DNA of 45,485 nucleotides from Actinomycetota bacterium (GCA_030645675.1 JAUSLQ010000118.1:1-45485); one strand, 5' to 3'. Counted from the first letter of the stretch, positions 19,073 to 29,500 are shown. A program made the numbers and translations. The notes: generated by a model from the sequence alone, not told the origin.

Positions 19073-19117
19073 CGTGTCATCCCGCGATCGAGGGGTCGCC
19101 GGTGGGGGCATGACACG
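19073..19117. repeat. Two-tier hairpin repeat family B, copy 2 (45 bp)
   Basis: CGTGTCATCCCGCGATCGAGGGGTCGCCGGTGGGGGCATGACACG; 96 bp period from copy 1. Confidence 0.85.
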
Positions 19118-19155
19118 AACGCGTGGTGACGGGGGAGGGAGAGGGCGCGCCCGTG

Positions 19156-19803
19156 TCAGGCTGCTTCTGCCCGGCGCTTCACGCCGCGCAGCATCTGCCG
19201 GCTCATCACGAAGTCGGCGGGGATCAGCACTGCCCAGTACAGCGTCGCCAGCCACCACGGGCCGACCCGCAGGCGGGACCGGAACTGGAAACGGGTGTGG
19301 CCGCCCGGCACGTCGTGCAGCACGAACGCCCAGCTCCAGTCGATCCAGGCAGTGAACCGGTCGGCGAACTCCGGAGGCAGGTGTTTCGTGGAGTGCAGCA
19401 CGAGGTGATGACTGGGCTGCAGCGCCCTGACGAAGAAGCCGCACCGGCTGGCGGGCGGCCCGTCGGGGATCCAGCTGCCGAGGCCGATCTGCTGCAGCTG
19501 GGGTTCCAGGTGGTCGGCGCTGGGCCAGTTGGCGGGGAAGAACAGCCGGTCCACCCAGGCCGAGGTGTACCAGCCGCCGCGGTGCCAGCCCATCTGCGCC
19601 AGCCACGGCCACACGTCGGCGGGTGGTGCATCGATCGTGATCGCATGGTTGGTGATCATCATCGGATGCGTCACCAACTGGTCGCCGGGCAGGCGGGCGG
19701 CGCGCTCGTCGGCGATGGTGCCTGCCGTGCGCCCCAAGTGATGCAGCACGGCGAACGAGCCGGCCATCAGGCTCGCTGTGGTGACCGTTCGAACATGACG
19801 CAT
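19156..19803 (-). CDS. SRPBCC family protein
   Basis: NHAITIDAPPADVWPWLAQMGWHRGGWYTSAWVDRLF...FVLHDVPGGHTRFQFRSRL. Confidence 0.75.
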   Translation of the reverse strand: MRHVRTVTTASLMAGSFAVLHHLGRTAGTIADERAARLPGDQLVTHPMMITNHAITIDAPPADVWPWLAQMGWHRGGWYTSAWVDRLFFPANWPSADHLEPQLQQIGLGSWIPDGPPASRCGFFVRALQPSHHLVLHSTKHLPPEFADRFTAWIDWSWAFVLHDVPGGHTRFQFRSRLRVGPWWLATLYWAVLIPADFVMSRQMLRGVKRRAEAA

Positions 19804-19884
19804 CTGCGCCTCCCGCAAGAAGCTCGACCCGTCGTTGCCAAGATGATCCTGCGCTACCACACCTGTGTGAGCAAGTGGCGTCCG

Positions 19885-20928
19885 TCACGCCGTCGCGGCC
19901 GGCCCCGAACGCCCGGTGTCCTGGTGCCGGTTCTCCCAATGCTGGGCCAGCAGCTCCAGGCTGTGCACGCGAGCCGACAGGTCGTAGGCCACGGAGGTGA
20001 CCATCATCTCGTCGGCGCCGGTGCGCTCAGCCAGCCCACGCAGCTCGCCGACCACCGTGGAGATGTCGCCCACGACCCTGCTGGTGGGCAGCCGGTTGGC
20101 CTCGGGCAGGTCGGGGTGCACGGCTGCATCGTGGGGCGCTGGCAGGCGGATGAAGCGGCCGGTGCGTCGCCCGAGCGCGGTCAGCCGCCCCGGCGCGGCA
20201 TGCCAATCCGCCTCTTCCCGTGTGTCGGCGGCGAGCACGTTGGCGGTGATGATCAGGTGTGGCTCGCTCAGCGCCACCGACGGGCGGAAGTGCTGCCGGT
20301 ACAGCTCCACCGCCTGCAGCGTGCCGCCGGTGTCGAAGTGGTGGGCGAACGCGAACGGCAGCCCTAGCTGGCCTGCCAGCTGCGCGCTGTAGCCACTGCT
20401 GCCCAGCAGGAACACGGCGGGGTACGTGGTGGCAGCGGGTGTGGCCTGGAAGTGCTGCCACAGGCCCGACGGCAGCCGCGGGTCGCCGAGCAGGCCCATC
20501 ATGTCCAGGAAGTCGCGCGGGAAGTCGTCGACGTCGAGCACGTCGGTGCGCCGCAACGCCATCGCGGTGCGCTGGTCGGTGCCGGGAGCGCGGCCGATGC
20601 CCACGTCGATGCGGCCGGGGTGCAGTGCCTCCAGCAGTGCGAACTGCTCGGCCACCACGAGCGGGGCGTGGTTGGGCAGCATCACTCCACCCGAGCCGAC
20701 GCGAATGGTGGACGTGAGCGCGGCAAGGTGGGCCATCAGCACCGTGGGCGCAGTACACGCAACGCTGGGCATGTTGTGGTGCTCGGCCACCCAGAAGCGG
20801 GTGTAGCCCAGCTGGTCGGCGCGCTGGGCGAGGGCGGCGGTGGTCTGCAACGCGTCGGCGCTGCTCTGGCCGTCGTTCAACACCGACAGGTCCAGTACCG
20901 AGAGCCGCACGGTTCGAGGTTCGTTCAT
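19885..20928 (-). CDS. LLM class flavin-dependent oxidoreductase (MsnO8-like)
   Basis: VRLSVLDLSVLNDGQSSADALQTTAALAQRADQLGYTRFWVAEHHNMPSVACTAPTVLMAHLAA...IRVGSGGVMLPNHAPLVVAEQFALLEALHPGRIDVGIGRAPGTD. Confidence 0.93.
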   Translation of the reverse strand: MNEPRTVRLSVLDLSVLNDGQSSADALQTTAALAQRADQLGYTRFWVAEHHNMPSVACTAPTVLMAHLAALTSTIRVGSGGVMLPNHAPLVVAEQFALLEALHPGRIDVGIGRAPGTDQRTAMALRRTDVLDVDDFPRDFLDMMGLLGDPRLPSGLWQHFQATPAATTYPAVFLLGSSGYSAQLAGQLGLPFAFAHHFDTGGTLQAVELYRQHFRPSVALSEPHLIITANVLAADTREEADWHAAPGRLTALGRRTGRFIRLPAPHDAAVHPDLPEANRLPTSRVVGDISTVVGELRGLAERTGADEMMVTSVAYDLSARVHSLELLAQHWENRHQDTGRSGPAATA

Positions 20929-20975
20929 CAAGCCACACCGTACGGGCCAACACCATCTCCCCCCCGACGTCCGCC

Positions 20976-21006
20976 GAACTTAAGTTCTACGACCGAACTT
21001 GAGCTC
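20976..21006. promoter_or_regulatory. Tandem palindromes GAACTTAAGTTC and GAACTTGAGCTC (19-bp period)
   Basis: 20976-20987 perfect 12-bp palindrome; 20995-21006 near-palindrome; upstream of the LLM gene. Confidence 0.5.
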
Positions 21007-21035
21007 TGCAATGCGCACTCCGAGGCCGACGGCTA

Positions 21036-21482
21036 CTACGCCTTCAGGACCAGGAGGAACTGGCCGCCCCCGGCCTCGACGTCGGTGGTGGCACCCAGTT
21101 CTGGGCTCAGCCGGGCGACTCGGCCCTGCAGCCACTCGGCCGCGGCGCGGCCGTCGGCCGCAGTCGGGCAGCGGGCCATGATCTCGCGTCCGCCCTTGCG
21201 TTGCAGCCGTTCGACGCTGCCGATGATGGGTGCGGGGTCGACCAGGAACAGGTCGTCGGGCCACGGCACCACGGCCGCCACCGCACCCTTGCGTGTGTTG
21301 CAGCCGCGATGCGCGAGCCGCTCCGTGGTTCCACTGCCCGACCCTTTGCTCTTCGCCTTCGTGACGCGGGCGTCGATGCTGGGCCCGCGCGCATCGTTCA
21401 CCGACATGCGCGGGTCCACCGGTTCGTCGCACAGCCAGCAGCGCCAGCCGTCGCGCTCGCCCACCTCGTCGAGCCGGCTCAC
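21036..21482 (-). CDS. HNH endonuclease-like protein
   Basis: LDEVGERDGWRCWLCDEPVDPRMS...ERLAHRGCNTRKGAV; GTG start overlaps upstream stop by 4 nt (GTGA). Confidence 0.65.
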   Translation of the reverse strand: MSRLDEVGERDGWRCWLCDEPVDPRMSVNDARGPSIDARVTKAKSKGSGSGTTERLAHRGCNTRKGAVAAVVPWPDDLFLVDPAPIIGSVERLQRKGGREIMARCPTAADGRAAAEWLQGRVARLSPELGATTDVEAGGGQFLLVLKA

Positions 21483-22618
21483 AGGGTGGGCCGGATGAGG
21501 TACTTCTGGCCGGTGGCCTGGCGGGCGTAGGTGGTGACCGCGTCCAGACCGAGCGCGCCCGCCAGCGACACCTCGTCGGTGTAGTGGCTGGCGAATGTCG
21601 TCGTCAGTTCGGCGGCCACGCGATCGCGCAGGCGCACGATGCCCTCCAGGCCGATCTTGCCGAGGAACGGGGTCAGCAGCCAACCGCCGATACCCCAGGC
21701 GAACCCGAACGAGCGCACCAGCTCGGTGGGGCTGCGGTCGAGCATGCCGTACAGGTACACCTGCTTGTGCACACTGCTGCCGTAGCGGCTGTACTCGGTG
21801 GCGGTCGTGTTCTCCGCGGCCTCCATGCAGTTCAGGATCTGGCTGACCAAGCGGCCACCGCCGATGGCGTCGAACGCCAGCGTCGCGCCGGTGGCCACCA
21901 GCGCCGCGGTGAGGTCGTCGGTGAACGTGGGTGACGACGAGTTGCACACGAATTCGGCGCCCAGTTCGCGCAGGATGGCCTCCTGCTCGGGGCGGCGCAC
22001 GATGTTCACCAGCGGGATCCCGTCGGCCAGGCACAGCTTCTGCAGCATCTGGCCCAGGTTGCTGGCGGCGGCGGTGTGCACGAGCGCGGTGTGGCCCTCC
22101 ATGCGCATCGTCTCCACCATGCCCAGCGCGGTGAGCGGGTTGACGAACGACGACGCGCCCTGGGCGGCCGTGGTGCCCTCGGGTAGCACCATCGAGAAGC
22201 CGGCTGCCGCGGTGCGGTACTCGGCATAGGTGGCGCCGCCGACGATCGCGACTGTTCGCCCCAGCATCGCCTGCGCCTCCGGGTTCGAGCCGGCGGCCAC
22301 CACCACGCCGGCGGCCTCGTTGCCCACCGGCATCGATTCGCCGATGCGGCTGGCCAGCCCGTCCATCGTCGCGGGCGGGATGGGTGCGGTCAGCACCGGG
22401 TCGTCGGAGGTGCCGCCGGCGGTGGCCTGGGCGATGTCGGCGGTGGCCAGCAGCAGGCCCAGGTCGGACGGGTTGATCGGCGCGGCCTCGATGCGCACGA
22501 GGATCTCGTGCGGCGCCGGCTGAGGCATCTCGACCGTGGCGAGCGACAGCTGCAGCGTGCCGTCGGCGGTGACCAGCGACCGGATCTGGCGCATGGTGGC
22601 AGGCAGTTCAGGTTCCAT
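21479..22618 (-). CDS. Zinc-binding dehydrogenase / quinone oxidoreductase (MDR family)
   Basis: PAPHEILVRIEAAPINPSDLGLLLA..., VGNEAAGVVVAAG, ALVHTAAASNLGQMLQKLC. Confidence 0.88.
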   Translation of the reverse strand: MEPELPATMRQIRSLVTADGTLQLSLATVEMPQPAPHEILVRIEAAPINPSDLGLLLATADIAQATAGGTSDDPVLTAPIPPATMDGLASRIGESMPVGNEAAGVVVAAGSNPEAQAMLGRTVAIVGGATYAEYRTAAAGFSMVLPEGTTAAQGASSFVNPLTALGMVETMRMEGHTALVHTAAASNLGQMLQKLCLADGIPLVNIVRRPEQEAILRELGAEFVCNSSSPTFTDDLTAALVATGATLAFDAIGGGRLVSQILNCMEAAENTTATEYSRYGSSVHKQVYLYGMLDRSPTELVRSFGFAWGIGGWLLTPFLGKIGLEGIVRLRDRVAAELTTTFASHYTDEVSLAGALGLDAVTTYARQATGQKYLIRPTL

Positions 22619-22717
22619 GCGCCACCTTCCCATGCACGCATGGCCCGATGTGTGATCGAGCTGCCCGAGAGGTCATCCTGGCTGCATGCGAAGGCTCGAT
22701 GCGGACGAGGTGGGGCG

Positions 22718-23500
22718 ATGAGGATCGTCACTTGGAACGTGAACTCCGTCCGCGTTCGCCAGCCGCGCGTGCTCGCTTGGCTGCGCCGGCACCAGCCGGA
22801 TGTCGCGCTGCTCCAGGAGACGAAGTGCACCGACGGGCTGTTCGCCCAGCCGGAGTTCACCGGTGAGTACGAAGCGCTCGGGTACCAGGTGGCCCACCAC
22901 GGGCACGACCACTGGAACGGTGTGGCCGTGCTCAGCCGGGTCGGCCTGGCGGAGGTTCAGCGTGGCTTCCCTGGTGTGAACCGCCGCCCGTTCGACGAGG
23001 CCCGGGTGATCGCAGCGACGTGCGGCGGCTTGCGGCTGTGGTCGGTCTACGCGCCGAACGGGCGCACGCTGGCCGACCCGCACTACCTCTACAAGTTGGT
23101 CTGGTTCGAGCGCCTGCGGGCGGCGGTGGTGCCATCGGTGGCGTCGGCACCCACGATGGTCGCCGGCGACTTCAACGTCGCGCCCACCGACCTCGACATC
23201 TACGACCCAGTGCGCTGGCGGCGCCGCACCCACGCCAGCCCGGCCGAGCGCGCCGGCATCGCCGCGCTGTGCGACACCGGGCTGCACGACGTGACACGCG
23301 ACCATCTAGCCGAGGCCGGCGTGTACACGTGGTGGAGCTACCGCCCCGGCCAGTTCCAGCTGAACCGCGGGCTGCGCATCGACCTCGCGCTGTGCACTCC
23401 CGACCTCGCCGCCCGCACGCGGGGCGTGTGGGTCGACACCGAGGAGCGTGCTGGCAGCCCGGCGTCGGACCACGCACCTCTGGTGGTGGATCTCGCCTGA
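22718..23500 (+). CDS. xth: Exodeoxyribonuclease III
   Basis: MRIVTWNVNSVRVRQPRVLAWLRRHQPDVALLQETKC, GDFNVAPTDLDIYDP, SDHAPLVVDL. Confidence 0.92.
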   Translation: MRIVTWNVNSVRVRQPRVLAWLRRHQPDVALLQETKCTDGLFAQPEFTGEYEALGYQVAHHGHDHWNGVAVLSRVGLAEVQRGFPGVNRRPFDEARVIAATCGGLRLWSVYAPNGRTLADPHYLYKLVWFERLRAAVVPSVASAPTMVAGDFNVAPTDLDIYDPVRWRRRTHASPAERAGIAALCDTGLHDVTRDHLAEAGVYTWWSYRPGQFQLNRGLRIDLALCTPDLAARTRGVWVDTEERAGSPASDHAPLVVDLA

Positions 23501-23556
23501 CGGTGCGTGGTGGGGCCCCGCCCGCCTACGGTTGCAGGTCCACGGAGGATGCGCCG

Positions 23557-25713
23557 ATGACGAGCGAGACGAAGTTCACATACTGCCGCCTGTGCCCGGC
23601 CACGTGCGGGCTGGTGGTGCAGTTGAGCGATGGTGTCGTCACCAAGATCACCGGCGACGAGGAGCATGCGCTCACCCGCGGCTTCACGTGCACGAAGGGC
23701 CGACACCTGGCCGACTTCTGCACCACGCCGGCGCGCCTGCGCGAGTCGCAGCGCAAGGTGGCGCCCGGCCGCCACGAGCCGGTCGCGATCGACGTCGCGA
23801 TCGGCGAGATCGCCGCCCGCCTGAGCGACATCATCGACACCCACGGCCCCGATGCGGTGGCGCTGTACACGGGCACGCAGGCCGCGTACGCGTCGCTGAC
23901 ACTGCCGTTCACGCTCGCGTTCTGGAAGACGATCGGGTCACGCAAGAAGTTCTCCTCGATGACGGTCGACCAGGCGGCCAAGTGGGTCGCCGAGGGTCGC
24001 CTCGGGCGGTGGGCCGCCGGCTCGCAGCGCCTGGCCGACGCGAACGTGTGGATGTTCGTGGGCACCAACCCGTTGGTCAGCATGCAGGGTGGGTACTTCA
24101 CCGGCTTCCCCATCCACGACGGCATGCGCCGCCTGGCGGAGGAGAAGCGGCGCGGCCTGCAGCTGATCGTGGTCGATCCGCGGCGCACGGAACTGGCCAC
24201 CCGCGCCGATATCCACCTGCAGATCATCCCCGGCACGGATGCCGCGCTCTTTGCCGGCTTCCTGCACGTGCTGCTGGCCGAGGGCCTGTTCGACGGCGAG
24301 TTCTGCGCTCGCTGGGCGCCCGACATCGACGGCCTGCGTGCCGCGGTGGCGGCGTTCACCCCGCGGACCGCGGCGGCGGTGTGCGGCGTCGCAGAAGACG
24401 ACCTCGTGGCCGCGGTGCGCTTGTTCGCCCGCGGCCCGCGGGGCATGGCCACCGGTGGCACCGGCCCCGACATGGGCCCGTTCTCCAACCTCGCCGAGCA
24501 CCTGATCCAGACGATCAACGTGGTCTGCGGCCGCTTCCCGCAGGAGGGCGAGCCGCTGGCCGGCGCCGCTGTCCTGGGTTCGGCGAAGGCCTTGCCGGCG
24601 GAGGTGATCGCCCCCGATCGCCACTGGCAGCAGGGCTTCCGCAGCTCGGCCGGCTACGGCCTGCTCAATGCCGAGCTGCCGGCAGTCACCCTTCCCGATG
24701 AGATCGCGGCGCCCGCCGACGATCGCGTTCGAGCCCTCATCGTGGTCGGTGGCAACCCGGCCGTGGCCGTACCCGGCAAGCAGCGGATGATCGACGGCCT
24801 GTCGTCGCTGGAGCTGCTGGTCACCATCGATCCGTTCATGTCGGAGACCGCGCAGGTGGCCGACTACGTCATCGCGCCCGTGTCGCACCTGGAGCGTCCC
24901 GACACCACTCGTGCCTACGAGAGCCTGATGGACACGCCGTTCGCCCAGTACACGCCCGCCATCCTGCCGGCGCCACAGGGCGTGATCGACGACTGGCAGT
25001 TCCTGCTGCGTCTGGCCTGGGCGATGGGCAGGTCGCTGAAGCTGGCCGGCCGCGAGTTCGCGCCCGGGTCGCCGCTGCCGTCGACCGACGATGTGCTGGA
25101 GGCGTTCGCCGCCCGCGCCCGCGTGCCCCTGGCGGAGATCAAGCAGCACCCGCACGGTGCCGTGTTCGAGGCCGCCGCCCCGGTGCAGGCGGCCCCCCCG
25201 CAGCCGGGCACGACGGCGGTGTTCGACATCGCCCCCGCCGACGTGCACGCCGAGTTGGCCGCGCTGGCCCAGCACGTGGCCGAGCATGCGCAGCGGCAGG
25301 CGGACGCGGCCGGTGCGCCCGACGAGCGGTTGCTCTTGATCGTGCGGCGGGCGAAAGAAGTGATGAACAGCAACGGCACCCAGATCGCCGGGCTGGTGCG
25401 CACGCCGGCGAACCCGTGCCACGTCCACCCGGCCGACCTGCAGCGGTTGGGCCTGGCAGCCGGCGATCGCGTTTCGCTGACCAGCGACCACGGCTCGATC
25501 GACGCAGTGGTGCTGCCCGACCCAACGCTGCGCCAGGGCGCGGCCTCGATGACCCACGGGTTCGGCGGCGCCGGGCTCGACGGCGACCCGCCTGGCGCCG
25601 GTACCAGCACCAACCGCCTGCTCAGCGCGGTGGCCGACCTGCAGCCGATCAGCGGCATGCCCATGCTGACCGCGGTGCCCGTCTCCGTCGGCCCGCCACA
25701 ACGCCCCGCCTGA
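23557..25713 (+). CDS. Molybdopterin-dependent oxidoreductase (BisC-like, 4Fe-4S N-terminus)
   Basis: YCRLCPATCGLVVQ...GFTCTKGR cluster ligands; FVGTNPLVSMQGGYF, VVDPRRTELATRADIHLQIIPGTDAAL, GNPAVAVPGKQRM. Confidence 0.9.
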   Translation: MTSETKFTYCRLCPATCGLVVQLSDGVVTKITGDEEHALTRGFTCTKGRHLADFCTTPARLRESQRKVAPGRHEPVAIDVAIGEIAARLSDIIDTHGPDAVALYTGTQAAYASLTLPFTLAFWKTIGSRKKFSSMTVDQAAKWVAEGRLGRWAAGSQRLADANVWMFVGTNPLVSMQGGYFTGFPIHDGMRRLAEEKRRGLQLIVVDPRRTELATRADIHLQIIPGTDAALFAGFLHVLLAEGLFDGEFCARWAPDIDGLRAAVAAFTPRTAAAVCGVAEDDLVAAVRLFARGPRGMATGGTGPDMGPFSNLAEHLIQTINVVCGRFPQEGEPLAGAAVLGSAKALPAEVIAPDRHWQQGFRSSAGYGLLNAELPAVTLPDEIAAPADDRVRALIVVGGNPAVAVPGKQRMIDGLSSLELLVTIDPFMSETAQVADYVIAPVSHLERPDTTRAYESLMDTPFAQYTPAILPAPQGVIDDWQFLLRLAWAMGRSLKLAGREFAPGSPLPSTDDVLEAFAARARVPLAEIKQHPHGAVFEAAAPVQAAPPQPGTTAVFDIAPADVHAELAALAQHVAEHAQRQADAAGAPDERLLLIVRRAKEVMNSNGTQIAGLVRTPANPCHVHPADLQRLGLAAGDRVSLTSDHGSIDAVVLPDPTLRQGAASMTHGFGGAGLDGDPPGAGTSTNRLLSAVADLQPISGMPMLTAVPVSVGPPQRPA

Positions 25714-25731
25714 CGCGTGGCCCGTCGCGCA

Positions 25732-25778
25732 CAAGTTGGCGCTGACACCACCGACTGGGTGGTCTCAACGCCAACTTG
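25732..25778. repeat. Two-tier hairpin repeat family A, copy 1 (47 bp)
   Basis: CAAGTTGGCG-CTGAC-ACCACC-GACTG-GGTGGT-CTCAA-CGCCAACTTG. Confidence 0.88.
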
Positions 25779-25792
25779 GTGGTACCCGGTCG

Positions 25793-25839
25793 CAAGTTGG
25801 CGCTGACACCACCGACTTGGTGGTCTCAACGCCAACTTG
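25793..25839. repeat. Two-tier hairpin repeat family A, copy 2 (47 bp)
   Basis: CAAGTTGGCG-CTGAC-ACCACC-GACTT-GGTGGT-CTCAA-CGCCAACTTG; one difference from copy 1. Confidence 0.88.
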
Positions 25840-25851
25840 GCTCTGGCCGGG

Positions 25852-26193
25852 TTACGCGGCCTTGTGCGCCATGCGGCGCGGTGCGTCCGTCTTGGTGACG
25901 TGCGCCACCGGCTTCGGTGCCGTGTCGAGCTTCGTGACCACTGGCTCCATCGTCTTCATCATCTTGTGGATGAAGGCCGCCTGCTCGTCGACCATCCGCT
26001 TGCGGAACTTCAGCTGGTTGTCGATGAACTCGGCCATCGTCGGTACTTCGGCCATGAACGACGGCCGCTCAGGAACGTACTTCGCCATCGGCTCGGCCAT
26101 CTTGCCGGCGTAGCGGAGCATCGGCTCCTCGACCTTCTTCAGCAGGTTGAAGTACTCGTCCTGCCACTTCTTCAGCGTCATCATCGTGTCCAT
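25852..26193 (-). CDS. Small helical protein, phasin-like (tentative)
   Basis: MDTMMTLKKWQDEYFNLLKKVEEPMLRYAGKMAEPMAKYVPERPSFMAEVPTMAEFIDNQLKFRKRMVDEQAAFIHKMMKTMEPV, Lys/Pro-rich tail. Confidence 0.5.
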   Translation of the reverse strand: MDTMMTLKKWQDEYFNLLKKVEEPMLRYAGKMAEPMAKYVPERPSFMAEVPTMAEFIDNQLKFRKRMVDEQAAFIHKMMKTMEPVVTKLDTAPKPVAHVTKTDAPRRMAHKAA

Positions 26194-26532
26194 CGTCAGA
26201 CCTCCTGTGGGCCTGCTCGTGTGGCCCACGATCATGTTCCGCCATACTGCTAACTTTTGCAAGCACTGTGCTGGTGACAGTTGCCACCCGGGCACTGGCA
26301 GGATCGTGCCGCGACCTGTCGCGATGCGGCTAACGTGAGGACCGCTGTCGGTTGCCCACCGCAGCGACTGATGCCGTCCCCGGGGGGCGGTGCAGCGGTT
26401 CGCCGGCCCGCGTGTACGGCGGCGGCCACGATGCGCAGACGTGCTGGCCCGTGCCGGCGCGTCGTGCACTCGCACCAGGGCGGGCGGAGTGGCGCGGACC
26501 GCTGCCGCCCAACGACAGCAGAACGGACCACG

Positions 26533-29500
26533 ATGCTCGACGCACGACAACTGGAAGCGACGATCTGGGCGATCGCCGACGGGCGATCCACCGACGACGA
26601 CCTGGCGCGCTACCACCAGAACGAAGCGGCGTCGTTGTACATCGTCGACCGGTTGATCGGTGAGGCCGAGGAAGACCTGGCCAACGCCCGCCGGCTGAAC
26701 GGCGACGAGCGCGAGCTGGTGATGGCCGACTTCGCCGAGACGCTGGCCGGCCTGCGCGCCACCGCGGCCCGCATCCGCCCCGAGCCGGTGCCGCAGCATC
26801 GCGGGCACGACGAGTGGGACGACGACCAGATCGCCTACGAGGAGCTGGTGCCCGAGCCGGTGCTGCTGCAGGCCTCGTGGGCTGACGGCCAGGTCGTGGT
26901 GTGGGCTGCCGGGCGCGGTTCGGCACCCGAGGCCAACGACGAGCTGGCTACTCGCTTGGAAGCCAGCGGCGGCCCGCCGATGGGCTGGCAGGTGCATGCG
27001 GGGGTGCCGCTGCCCGGTGGGTTGCGCGCCGAGGCGCTGAGCATCTCGATGAGCGACGCGCTCGGCTGGCTGGTGGCGGTGGGCGGCGGCCATGGCCACG
27101 AGGGTGTGGACGTCAGCGTGCGCTGGTTGGGCCAGGTCGCGGTCGAGGCCGTGCGGCTGGTGGCCGGCGGATGCATCGTGCCCAACCTGCGCAGCGACCC
27201 GCGGCCACAGGGCCGCGTCGTGGAAGCCGCCGTGCGCTGGCAGCCGGCACTGGTCGACAACCCCGCCGTCGAGGCGCTGGTGGCCGTCATGCCCGGCCCG
27301 GTCGCGGCCATCGACGGCGGCAGCCCGCGAGCCACCACCGTTGCCATCATCACCGCCGTCGTGGAGGCCATCGTCGCTGACGTCACCCGCCGCATGGAGC
27401 TGCCCGCGTCGCCCCCGTCGGCGATGTCGGCCACCGATCTGGCCGACACCGTCATCGCCCGCATGAACGGCTCGCAGTTCAAGGCCGACGCGGGCCTGGT
27501 GATGGACCTCAGCCGCCGGCTCGATCAGTGGTCCGGCCAGATCACCTCGCCCACCAGGCCGCGCCTGGTGGTGCGGCTCGACGCCCCCGATGCAGGCGGC
27601 GTGTGGCTGGTGACCGTGCACGCACCGATGGGCAAGGGCCGGTTGCTGCCGTTGGAGGCCGCGCTGCGCACCGACCACTCGGGCCGCCAGGTGGCCGCCG
27701 AGTGGACCCGCCTGGTGCGCATGTTCCCCGCCCTCGACCGCGTCGGCGTGCGCCGCCGCGGTCAGCTGGCACTGAGCCAGGACGAGGCGTGGGAGTTCAT
27801 GACCGTTGGCGGCCCCGGCCTGCGTGCCGTGGGCTTCGACGTGCGGGTGCCCGCACTGTCGCGCAAGAAGGCCACACCCTCGTTGCGACTGTTCGCGGAG
27901 GCGCCGGCCGGCTCGGTGGTGGGTGCGCATCAGCTCAGCAACGTGGCCTGGACCGTGCTGTTCGACGACGTCGAACTGACCGCCGCCGAGGTCGCTCGCC
28001 TGGCCCGCCAGGCCCGCCCGCTGGTGCAGTCCGGCGGCAAGTGGATCGAGGTCGACCGTGTCGACCTGGAGAAGGCCGCGGCCGCGCTGGCCGAGCGCGA
28101 GTCCGTCACCCAGCTCACGGGCGCCGAGATCCTGCGCCAGAGCATCGGCCTCGACGGCTCAGGCCTGGCCGGCGGCGTGCAGGTGCACGGCAGCAGCTGG
28201 GCCAATGACATCGTCGCCCGCGCCGCGGAGGCGCCGGCGTCGCCGGTCACCCGCCCGGAGGGTTTCGTCGGCGAGTTGCGCACCTACCAGGCCGAGGCGC
28301 TCGGCTGGCTGAGCTTCCTCGATGCGGCCGAGCTGGGCGGCTGCCTGGCGCTGGACATGGGCCTCGGCAAGACCCCCACGGTGCTCGCCCACCTGGCCCG
28401 CCGGCACGGCCAGGGCACCGTGCTGGTGGTGGCGCCCGCCGCCGTCGTCGGCAACTGGGCTGCGGAGGCCGCCCGCTTCGCACCTCTCCTGCGCGTGGTG
28501 GTGCACCACGGTGCCTCGCGGTCGGAAGACGACGAGCTGCTCGCCGAGATCGCGGGTGCCGATCTGGTGATCACCACCTATGCCACCGCCGTGCGCGACG
28601 TGGAGGCACTGGCGGCGGCGAAGTGGGACCGCATCGTGCTCGACGAAGCGCAGGCGATCAAGAACCCCACCAGCGACACCTCGCAGCAGCTGCGCCGCAT
28701 CCCGGCGCGTACTCGCCTGGCCCTCACCGGCACGCCGATCGAGAACGGCCTGGGCGACCTGTGGGCCATCCTCGACTTCACCAACCCCGGTCTGGTGGGC
28801 TCGCGGCCGGCGTTCGTGGCTCAGATGTCGGGCGACGGCGAGGCAGCGCTCCGCGCGCTGAATGGCATCCTGCTGTTCCGCCGCACGAAGGCCGAGCCCG
28901 AGGTCGCCGCCGAACTGCCCGACAAGATCGACGAGCTCGACCACTGCACGATGACCAAGGAGCAGATCGGCCTGTACCAGGCCGTGCTCGACGCGCTGGT
29001 GGTCGATGTCGGCGACCCCGACGGCGAGGGCACCGAGGCCAAGCAGGGCGCGATCCTGGCGGCAATCACCGCGCTGAAGCAGATCTGCAACCACCCCGCC
29101 GCCTACCGCGACGACGGGCTGCCGCTCGCCGGCCGCAGCGGCAAGCTGGCCCGGCTGGAGGAGATCGTCGAGTCGGTGTTCTCCGCCGGCGAGCGAGTGC
29201 TGGTGTTCACCCACTTCGCCTCGTGGGGGCGGCGCCTGGCGCAGCACCTCACCGAGGTCACCGGCAAGCCCATCGCCTGCTACGACGGCAGCCTCGCCCG
29301 CGGTGTGCGCGACAAGCTGGTGGCCGACTTCCAGAGCGGCACGGGCGCCGGCGCGATGGTGCTGTCGTTGAAGGCCGGCGGTACCGGCCTGAACCTCACC
29401 TCTGCCAACCACGTCGTGCTCTACGACCGCTGGTGGAACCCGGCCGTGGAAGACCAGGCCCGCGACCGCGCGTGGCGCATCGGCCAGAGCCGCACGGTCA

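Noticed and set aside
23020-23556. Extension of the molybdopterin oxidoreductase ORF upstream of 23557
   Set aside because: Shadow of exonuclease III; the 4Fe-4S motif begins right after the ATG at 23557.
25732-25839. CRISPR-like repeat-spacer array
   Set aside because: Only two strongly palindromic units with a 14-bp gap; no cas genes. Better described as hairpin elements.
26366-26374. Additional GACTGATGC (reverse GCATCAGTC) half-site
   Set aside because: No AGTTCC at the required 15-nt distance; likely chance.
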